Shown here in pieces: positions 1-5,040 of a stretch of DNA of 5,040 bases. Numbering within the stretch: the stretch's first letter is position 1; each line of letters begins with the position of its first letter. The DNA lies in assembly GCA_027618625.1 (NCBI GenBank), contig JAQCER010000345.1:1-5040 (forward strand). The letters are read 5' to 3'. Position numbers and translations under genes: made by a program. This stretch comes from Verrucomicrobiota bacterium (GTDB lineage Bacteria > Verrucomicrobiota > Verrucomicrobiia > Verrucomicrobiales > DEV007). The notes beneath the pieces were generated by a model. The model did no database searches. It had not been told where the DNA came from and saw only the letters and a program-made list of their open reading frames with translations.

Positions 1-35
1 CTAACTACCTTAAATATTGCCGAACGCTCACTGGT

Positions 36-59
36 GTTCTGAGTTGATCACAGCAGAAC
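36..59. repeat. Weak inverted repeat near left edge
   Basis: GTTCTG (36-41) is complementary to CAGAAC (54-59) across a 12-nt loop that itself contains the palindrome TGATCA (45-50). A five-T run follows at 73-77, 13 nt after the stem. This could be a poor terminator for a gene lying left of the window or a binding site, but six base pairs and a distant T run are close to what chance gives. Confidence 0.2.
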
Positions 60-104
60 GGATTCAATTCCCTTTTTGGGCTCCTGATCGCGAAGTGAGG
101 TAGC

Positions 105-290
105 TCAGCCAGCCCGAGCTTTGCCGGCCCGGACGGTAGCGAACGCCAAGTCCTCTACGGCGATGCAGCGGCCGCAGTCCTCTGTGGGGCCTGCGTCGTC
201 CTGCGTGAAGCGGCGGAACCATCCGGCAGCCAGCCGCCGACCTCCTTCTGTGACCAATATCGACCCACGTGCATTGCCTCTTTTCTTGCG
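105..290 (-). pseudogene. Possible gene remnant or small hypothetical ORF
   Basis: The minus strand is open for 61 codons between a TGA at 293-291 and the TGA at 107-105, with no ATG or GTG start. The only plausible start is a TTG at 257-255, giving 50 residues, without a clear ribosome binding site. From about position 240 down to 108 the codons look genuine: G/C is frequent in the third position and the translation has balanced composition, including GWFRRFTQDDAG, EDCGRCIAVEDLAFA and a basic end GKARAG. The other frames here give arginine- or serine/proline-rich text typical of shadow reading. I do not recognise a family. It could be the 3' remnant of a decayed gene, a fragment of a repeated intergenic element, or chance in GC-rich DNA. 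It diverges from the downstream operon. Confidence 0.25.
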
Positions 291-298
291 TCAGCAAT

Positions 299-302
299 GG
301 AG
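299..302 (+). promoter_or_regulatory. Ribosome binding site of the operon's first gene
   Basis: GGAG sits 6 nt before the ATG at 309, a good Shine-Dalgarno spacing. It favours that ATG over the in-frame ATG two codons later (315). No convincing -35/-10 pair could be placed between 240 and 300, so the operon promoter is not located. Confidence 0.6.
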
Positions 303-308
303 TATTAG

Positions 309-2054
309 ATGCCTATGCGACGTTGCAACTGGATAAATGCGATTGATCGACGGCTGTCTATGCTGGTCTTTTCCTGCACTGTCGTTTGGTTGTCGATGGT
401 CCAGAATGTTGCGGCGTTGGAATTCGATGAGGTATCGTGGGGATTTAACGGTCGCGCCGTGCCTGACGAGTTCAATTTGCTGTCGGTGGTGGTGCGCAAT
501 CCGGGCGCGAAACCGTTCGACGGAACGGTGACACTAGAGCAGACGCGTGGTATCGGAAGAATTGGCGGCGTTGAAGTCAAGCCCTGCTATCTGGAGCCGG
601 GCGGTTCTCGAGTTCTTCAGTTTTACCCAAGAGTTACCGGGACGAGCAATTGGCGACTGAGCGACGGAGCCGACAACGAGGACATCGAGCCTCCGCGCGA
701 AGATCTGCCAGCTATCGTTCGCCTGATCGATGGCGACAATCCGCTCCGGGAAAGTGAATTTCTCAGGGCATTTCCGTATCAGCGTTTTCCCACGGCTGTG
801 GGTGCAACTGGCGGGCTGTTCGCAATGCTTGCCGATGCTTCCCCTGAGTTTGCGCCAGCCCAGAAAGCGGCTTTCATCGACTGGGTTCTTGCTGGCGGTC
901 GGCTGCACGTATTTTTAAATTCGGATGGCGGGTATCCTGACTTTGCGGAGCCCCGCCTGTCTTTGGCCGATACTGAAGTTCCCGTGCCCGGTGGAATGCT
1001 GAAACGTGCGATCGGCAACGGCACGGTGACGTGGCACGGGAGAACGGTTGCGAGTCTCACTTCGGGGGAGGTGTCGGCGCTTGAACCAGAACGGGATCCA
1101 TTGTTTGACCAAGGATACGAGCTATCGATCGACGCACCATTGTTCCGCGAATTGCAGGATTTGACACGGATCGATGTTGCCTGGCCGATGGTCTATCTGG
1201 CGGCCATCGTCTACATTGCGCTGCTCGGGCCTGGTCACTATTTCTGGATGAAGCGCAAGTCTCGTGACTACAGAATCGTGTTAATCGTGCTGTTAGCGAC
1301 GGTGGTCATTTTCAGTGGTCTGTTCGCCTACATTGGCAGGCGCGGCTATGGAGAGAAGACGCAGGCATCCACCGTATCGCTGGCCCGACACATCGAAGGC
1401 AATCGATACGACGTCACTACATGGGGGAACGTGTTCGTTACCAAAGGTGCTGACTACGAGTTGCGGCATCTTTCCAATCGAAGCCTCTACTCCACTGGAG
1501 AAACCTACGAGAGTGCCAACGCAACTATAATGAACGGTGGGGACGGCGTCATGAAGACGGAAATCCCGGTGTTCTCAAGCAGCACTTTTGTGCATCGCGG
1601 GACGCTTGAGGGTGCACCCCGACCGGAGTTACTCACGGATACCGGAACTGGGGTTGGTCGCACGATTGAATGGCAGGTGCCATCCGGCTTCGCTATAGAG
1701 AGTGCATGGGTGCGGATTCAAGATTCCGTTCATACCGCGCAATCGATAGGTTCCGCGAATCGGATCGTTCTCAGCAACGCTCCCCTCTATTACCCTGATG
1801 AGGACGTGCCGGTGAATCCTCCTGTAGCGGTAAAACTATCGCGGATCGGCCGCGTTTTATTTCATCGCGCCCTGGCGATGATCGAATACGAGAAACCGAA
1901 ATGGGTTCCCTTTCTGGCCGACGATGCCGTTGAGCTGTACCTGCTTACCTCCACTCCTGAAGATTTTCATCTCACTGGTAATCAGATTGCCACCCGGCAG
2001 GGGGCAACGCTTTACCGCTACACCTATTCGAAGGCATCTCAAAAGGATCTATGA
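309..2054 (+). CDS. Exported membrane-anchored accessory protein of an ABC-2 transporter
   Basis: This 581-aa protein begins with a probable signal peptide: basic residues at 4-15, a hydrophobic core at about 18-32 and a cleavage-type VAA at 34-36. A first extracytoplasmic region follows (about 37-288). It starts with a beta-rich Ig-like stretch (about 55-110, with VVVRNPG at 60-66) and continues into an alpha/beta part with the pattern FIDWVLAGGRLHVFLN (189-204), like the Rossmann/GATase-like domains seen in GldG-type and DUF4350-type proteins. Two membrane helices (about 291-313 and 322-342) are joined by the basic loop KRKSRD, so that loop should be cytoplasmic. The GPGHY motif (307-311) ends helix 1. 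The remaining 240 residues form a second, mostly beta extracytoplasmic region. The gene opens the operon and its stop overlaps the ATPase start (ATGA at 2051-2054), which implies translational coupling. I infer a role as the large accessory subunit of the exporter encoded next. There are no catalytic residues I can name, and the substrate is unknown. Confidence 0.85.
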   Translation: MPMRRCNWINAIDRRLSMLVFSCTVVWLSMVQNVAALEFDEVSWGFNGRAVPDEFNLLSVVVRNPGAKPFDGTVTLEQTRGIGRIGGVEVKPCYLEPGGSRVLQFYPRVTGTSNWRLSDGADNEDIEPPREDLPAIVRLIDGDNPLRESEFLRAFPYQRFPTAVGATGGLFAMLADASPEFAPAQKAAFIDWVLAGGRLHVFLNSDGGYPDFAEPRLSLADTEVPVPGGMLKRAIGNGTVTWHGRTVASLTSGEVSALEPERDPLFDQGYELSIDAPLFRELQDLTRIDVAWPMVYLAAIVYIALLGPGHYFWMKRKSRDYRIVLIVLLATVVIFSGLFAYIGRRGYGEKTQASTVSLARHIEGNRYDVTTWGNVFVTKGADYELRHLSNRSLYSTGETYESANATIMNGGDGVMKTEIPVFSSSTFVHRGTLEGAPRPELLTDTGTGVGRTIEWQVPSGFAIESAWVRIQDSVHTAQSIGSANRIVLSNAPLYYPDEDVPVNPPVAVKLSRIGRVLFHRALAMIEYEKPKWVPFLADDAVELYLLTSTPEDFHLTGNQIATRQGATLYRYTYSKASQKDL

Positions 2055-3058
2055 CCACTCCCGCTTCAGAGCCAATACCACCTGCTATTCCGGGCTCCAC
2101 TGCGTTCCCGAATGCGGACTGCTGTTGCGAGATCAGCGGTCTCTCACATTCCTACAAAGCGCACCAGGCAGTCAAAAACGTGAGTTTCACGATCGGCAGG
2201 CAATCGATTCACGGATTCGTCGGGCCGAACGGTGCGGGAAAGACCACTACGCTCAAAGTGCTTGCGACTCTGGTCAAACCGCAGAAGGGCAGGGTGACGA
2301 TGTTCGGCCACGACGTGGCTACGGAATTCAAAAAAGTGCGCCGGAGGGTGGGATACATGCAGGATCACTTCAGCATGTACCGGCAGATGACCGTTTTTGA
2401 GTATCTCGATTTCTTCGGGGCGGCGTATGGAATCGCGTCTGCCGAGCGGACACGGACGATTGCCGACATCCTTGCCCTGACCGATATGACGGGCCGCCGG
2501 GACGATTTGATCCGCGGCCTTTCCCGAGGGATGCAGCAACGTGTGAGTCTTGCTCGCGCGCTGGTACACGATCCCGATCTCCTGCTGCTCGATGAGCCGG
2601 CCAGCGGACTTGATCCCCGTGCGCGGATTGAACTCATGGAGATTCTTCAGGAGCTGCGGGCGTTGGGTAAAACAGTCTTCATCAGTTCCCACATTCTCAG
2701 CGAACTCGCGACGCTTTGTGATTCGGTGACCATCGTCGATCGTGGGGAGGTGCGCTACACGGGAAGCATGCACGGGCTGATGCGACGTGACGATGCCACG
2801 GCTGGTTACTTGATCGAACTCGCCAATCCGCACGCTGGGGCAGTGGCAGCGTTGGCTGCCCTGGACGGCGTCACTTCAGTCGAGCCAGTGGATGGTAGGC
2901 CGTCCCTGCGTGTTGCTGTCGATCGTGAGCGGATTGGTGCCAATGCTCTGCTGCAGGCCGTCATTCAGTCCGGCGCGGAAATCGCTGCGTTCTCAGAAGA
3001 CCTGAAACAATTGAACCAGGCATTCATGGATCTCACAGAACCCGGAGTGCGCACCTGA
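2051..3058 (+). CDS. ABC transporter ATP-binding protein (ABC-2 export type)
   Basis: This is a complete 335-aa nucleotide-binding subunit that hydrolyses ATP on the cytoplasmic face to drive the permease encoded next. The visible motifs, in order, are the A-loop Tyr35, Walker A GPNGAGKTTT (58-67), Q-loop Gln104, signature LSRGMQQR (157-164, a common ABC-2 variant of LSGGQ), Walker B LLLLDEP (177-183, catalytic Glu182), D-loop SGLD (185-188) and switch His214 in SSH. All catalytic positions are intact. After about residue 240 there is a roughly 95-residue C-terminal extension like the DUF4162-type regulatory tails of ABC-2 ATPases. A proline-rich N-terminal extension of about 27 residues ends in three consecutive cysteines (24-26) just before the first beta strand, which is unusual. 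The start overlaps the upstream stop by ATGA. An AAGGA (2043-2047) lies only 3 nt upstream of the ATG, so re-initiation after the first gene is likely to matter. The family assignment is certain; the substrate is not known. Confidence 0.97.
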   Translation: MTTPASEPIPPAIPGSTAFPNADCCCEISGLSHSYKAHQAVKNVSFTIGRQSIHGFVGPNGAGKTTTLKVLATLVKPQKGRVTMFGHDVATEFKKVRRRVGYMQDHFSMYRQMTVFEYLDFFGAAYGIASAERTRTIADILALTDMTGRRDDLIRGLSRGMQQRVSLARALVHDPDLLLLDEPASGLDPRARIELMEILQELRALGKTVFISSHILSELATLCDSVTIVDRGEVRYTGSMHGLMRRDDATAGYLIELANPHAGAVAALAALDGVTSVEPVDGRPSLRVAVDRERIGANALLQAVIQSGAEIAAFSEDLKQLNQAFMDLTEPGVRT

Positions 3059-3062
3059 TATC

Positions 3063-4697
3063 ATGTTTCGCAGCGCTACTCTCGCCCTGTTCAATCGTTC
3101 GCTTCGTGAGGATACGCGGAAGGCGACCCCATACTTTGCCCGCATGGGCCTGGCGGCTCTCATCCTCCTGTTTCTCGGGATGGCTCACAGTTTAAGCGGA
3201 CTACGGGGATCGAGCATGGCGGGCCTGACCTTTTTTACAATGGTGATCTGGATCAACGTCGTGTTCTTCACCGTCGTCGGTCTGTCTCACTTCGCTTCGG
3301 CGATCACAGAGGAGAAGGAAGAAATGACGCTGGGTCTGCTACGGATGACCAACTTGAATCCGTTATCGATCCTGCTCGGTAAATCGACCAACCGGTTGTT
3401 CGTTGCCCTGCTCTATCTCATGGCGCAGTTTCCTTTCACCCTGCTGGCGGTAACGCTCGGGGGCGTAGCCACCTCGCAAGTGGTCGCGGCATATGTTTCG
3501 CTGGCAGCATACATCATTCTGCTCGCGAATCTGGCGTTGTTCTTTTCGGTTCTCTGCCGCCGCACCTACACTGCTGCATTCTTGTCATTTGTTTCACTGG
3601 TTGTCGGTGTGGTGATGATCTGGATTGTGCATGCTGTCGTTCAGGCATTGCTGGGCATTGGAGTTCTGCAAAATCCCTACGCAGTGGAAGCCCGATTCCC
3701 TGAGATGTTGGCTGAGTGCACGATCGCCTTTCGGCTTGCGGATGTTCTGTCGACCGGATTTTCCGGTGGGCCGCTCGGTCCGCAGGTGATTTCGAACATT
3801 GCTCTGGCGGCAGTTCTATTCGGGCTGAGCTGGTTGATCTTTGACTCGGCTACCCGGAGTCAGTTGGGAGTCGATGCCGGTCCTGCGCGCCCAGTGACGT
3901 CAGCAAAAATAGTGCCAGGGCGTCGGCGACTCTTTGCCCCAGGTCGCCCTGGAATCGGTGCGATTTACTGGAAAGACCACCATTTTCTCCACAACGGCAA
4001 GACGGGGTTGCTGGTTCGTTTTCTCTGCCTTGCGGCTTTGTTTTTCGGTGTGATTCCGGGCATCGCATACGTGATCGAAACAGAGTTTTTTACGGAACCC
4101 AGGACGCTAGATAGTTTTCTCGATCCCATGGATGAATACGGCTGGGTCATTTTCTGGGTTTCGCTGTTCCTGGTCATTTTGCAATTGGGCCTGCTTGCTG
4201 GGCGCATCTTTCGCGAGGAGATTCGCTGGCAGACACTTTCGAGCTTGGCAATGTTGCCGACGTCGATGCGCAGCATCGCCTACCAGAAGGTTGCGGCAGC
4301 ATTGATCGTGGTTCTGCCGATCACGCTATTTGTCGCCATCGGTCTGGTGATGGTGATGGAGGATTTTGCCGACTTCATCGAAGACGTCTTCTCCGGTGAT
4401 GGTGAAGAAATTACCGGGTTTTTGTGTGGGATATTTTACGCCGTCGGCCAGGTCGTCCTGGGCACGCATCTGATTGCTTGGCTATCGCTTCACCTGAAGT
4501 GGGGTGCCTTTTCTCTCGGCGTGTTTGCAATCGTGATCGGCAACATGACCTACTGGATGTTGTCTGCCATCAGCATCGACTCCAGTGCAGGAGCCATCGG
4601 CATGCTTTTCATCGGCGCTTTCGCAGCCTTTGCTGCTTCGGTGGGACTTCATGAAGCCATTGGCGTTGGCTTCAAGTCCTCAGCTGCGAAGGAGTAG
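3063..4697 (+). CDS. Fused two-module ABC-2 type permease
   Basis: This 544-aa integral membrane protein has about twelve predicted helices in two sets of six: roughly 28-44, 54-76, 113-133, 140-163, 171-198, 244-262, then 318-337, 361-380, 408-430, 451-473, 482-502 and 507-530. After the second helix of each set comes the ABC-2 coupling-loop motif: ITEEKEEMTLGLL (81-93) with GK at 106-107, and FREEIRWQTLSSL (383-395) with QK at 408-409. The two copies match at a constant offset of 302, so the protein looks like two permease modules fused head to tail. A single chain could therefore form the whole transmembrane pore, where most ABC-2 systems use two chains. A basic linker (about 263-317, with RRR at 287-289 and AIYWKD at 300-305) joins the halves and should be cytoplasmic. 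The gene starts 4 nt after the ATPase stop. The nearest GGAG (3044-3047) is 15 nt upstream, so translation probably depends on coupling. It is the membrane partner of the adjacent ATPase; the cargo is unknown. Confidence 0.93.
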   Translation: MFRSATLALFNRSLREDTRKATPYFARMGLAALILLFLGMAHSLSGLRGSSMAGLTFFTMVIWINVVFFTVVGLSHFASAITEEKEEMTLGLLRMTNLNPLSILLGKSTNRLFVALLYLMAQFPFTLLAVTLGGVATSQVVAAYVSLAAYIILLANLALFFSVLCRRTYTAAFLSFVSLVVGVVMIWIVHAVVQALLGIGVLQNPYAVEARFPEMLAECTIAFRLADVLSTGFSGGPLGPQVISNIALAAVLFGLSWLIFDSATRSQLGVDAGPARPVTSAKIVPGRRRLFAPGRPGIGAIYWKDHHFLHNGKTGLLVRFLCLAALFFGVIPGIAYVIETEFFTEPRTLDSFLDPMDEYGWVIFWVSLFLVILQLGLLAGRIFREEIRWQTLSSLAMLPTSMRSIAYQKVAAALIVVLPITLFVAIGLVMVMEDFADFIEDVFSGDGEEITGFLCGIFYAVGQVVLGTHLIAWLSLHLKWGAFSLGVFAIVIGNMTYWMLSAISIDSSAGAIGMLFIGAFAAFAASVGLHEAIGVGFKSSAAKE

Positions 4698-4749
4698 AGT
4701 AGAGCCACCCTGTGGAGTGGGAGTTGCCTTTCCACGCGGTAGGACTTCA
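4698..4749. other. Convergent intergenic stretch with minor pairing
   Basis: This segment lies between the permease stop and the long inverted repeat. A short complementarity GTGGA (4712-4716) with TCCAC (4731-4735) could form a weak hairpin. GTGGAG (4712-4717) could alternatively pair with CTCCAC (4769-4774) in the loop and right arm of the main repeat. No gene or promoter is evident. Confidence 0.25.
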
Positions 4750-4787
4750 GAACTCAGGTTATGTGTAGCTCCACATAACCTGAGTTC
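4750..4787. terminator. Perfect 16-bp inverted repeat, putative bidirectional terminator
   Basis: Arms 4750-4765 and 4772-4787 are exactly complementary over 16 bp, around the 6-nt loop TAGCTC. The repeat lies between two convergent genes, 52 nt after the permease stop and 27 nt before the stop of the minus-strand gene, so a hairpin would form in transcripts from either side. Neither side has the T run of an intrinsic terminator. It may instead act as an RNA-stabilising 3' hairpin, a protein-binding site or a small mobile palindrome. The pairing is directly visible; the function is inferred from position. Confidence 0.6.
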
Positions 4788-4814
4788 AGGACTGTCATCG
4801 GATGCGCAGCGGTC

Positions 4815-5040
4815 TCAGGTGTCGACTTTGAAAAATTTCTGAGCCGCGATCATGCCAATGAGCATCGTTCCGGCGAAGACGACCGCTTCCTGGCGCAAGA
4901 AGCCGAGGTTTGCCAGCGCCGGCCCTGGGCAGAATCCACCGAGTCCCCAGCCGATGCCGAACAGCCCGGAGCCGATGATGAGCCGCTTGGAAACAGGGAC
5001 AGAAGAAAGATCGGGTGGCATGGCTCCGAACAGTCCGCGC
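4815..5040 (-). CDS. YeeE/YedE-family (DUF6691-like) membrane protein, C-terminal part
   Basis: This is the 3' end of a minus-strand gene: 74 codons plus the TGA at 4817-4815 are visible, and the frame stays open to the window edge. An internal ATG at 5021-5019 is not the likely start, because in-frame codons before it (RGLFGA) continue a family-like sequence. The diagnostic stretch is GIGWGLGGFCPGPALANLG in the middle of the visible part, carrying the conserved Cys-Pro-Gly-Pro-Ala of YeeE/YedE sulfur-transport proteins. A second hydrophobic helix (EAVVFAGTMLIGMIAAQ) follows, then a short polar tail. Members of this family sit in the cytoplasmic membrane and are associated with uptake of thiosulfate or other sulfur species, with the conserved cysteine in the conduction path. 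The short DUF6691 form is often encoded beside a second YeeE half, which here would lie to the right of the window. It converges on the ABC operon and is a separate transcription unit. Confidence 0.85.
   Translation of the reverse strand, partial: RGLFGAMPPDLSSVPVSKRLIIGSGLFGIGWGLGGFCPGPALANLGFLRQEAVVFAGTMLIGMIAAQKFFKVDT

Noticed and set aside
94..170. tRNA-like D-arm: TAGCTCAG with GCTC...GAGC pairing at 103-119
   Set aside because: The D loop lacks the GG pair, no T-arm consensus (GGTTCGANTCC) follows at the right distance, and no acceptor stem closes.
64..297. 77-codon minus-strand ATG frame
   Set aside because: It is extremely Arg-rich and low in complexity. A different minus-strand frame over the same bases (105-290) has more natural codon use.
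270..308. Possible sigma-70 promoter (TTGCCT at 274-279 or TTGCGT at 286-291 with TATTAG at 303-308)
   Set aside because: Spacers are 23 and 11 nt, and the would-be -10 abuts the start codon, so no acceptable pair exists.
121..336. 71-codon + strand open frame from a TTG start
   Set aside because: It is Ser/Pro/Arg-rich with no ribosome binding site, and it runs into the start of the accessory gene in another frame. The opposite strand looks more coding-like.
1924..2400. 158-codon + strand open frame bridging the first two genes
   Set aside because: It overlaps the well-supported 3' end of the accessory gene and the ATPase N-terminus in another frame, and its composition is non-natural.
2144..2833. 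229-codon open frame on the minus strand
   Set aside because: It lies wholly inside the ATPase gene, antisense to Walker A and Walker B. Its translation is rich in His and Arg with no recognisable domain, as expected for a shadow of a GC-biased gene.
4585..4842. 85-codon + strand open frame across the permease end and the intergenic region
   Set aside because: Most of it is the permease gene read in another frame, and the rest crosses the palindrome and the convergent gene. There is no start signal of its own.
1..5040. CRISPR array, insertion sequence, attachment site or defence system
   Set aside because: There are no regularly spaced direct repeats, transposase or integrase motifs, or nuclease/toxin-like ORFs on either strand.

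Overview
This window of roughly mid-50s % GC carries a compact three-gene ABC-2 type export operon on the + strand, followed by the 3' end of a convergent minus-strand gene of the YeeE/YedE sulfur-transport type. The best guess for the host is a planctomycete (Pirellulaceae-like). The GC level, the very long extracytoplasmic accessory protein and the fused permease fit that group. This is an inference from general protein character, because no phylogenetic marker is present.

Layout: 1-308 holds no convincing gene. It has a weak inverted repeat near the left edge and a 61-codon minus-strand open frame (105-290) that reads like a gene remnant. 309-2054 encodes a 581-aa exported, membrane-anchored protein. 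2051-3058 encodes a complete ABC ATPase that overlaps it by ATGA. 3063-4697 encodes a 544-aa permease starting 4 nt after the ATPase stop. 4698-4814 is a convergent intergenic region with a perfect 16-bp inverted repeat. 4815 to the right edge, minus strand, is the C-terminal part of a DUF6691/YeeE-like membrane protein whose start lies outside the window.

The three + strand genes almost certainly work together. The ATPase would drive a permease that is itself two ABC-2 halves fused in tandem, each with its own coupling-loop motif at a near-constant offset of 302 residues. The 581-aa protein presents two large domains on the outer face of the cytoplasmic membrane, joined by a two-helix hairpin. 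The arrangement resembles the GldA/GldF/GldG type of ATPase, permease and large accessory protein, but the substrate cannot be read from the sequence. Nothing links the YeeE-like gene functionally to the operon. I see no CRISPR array, RNA gene, insertion sequence or resistance/defence system.
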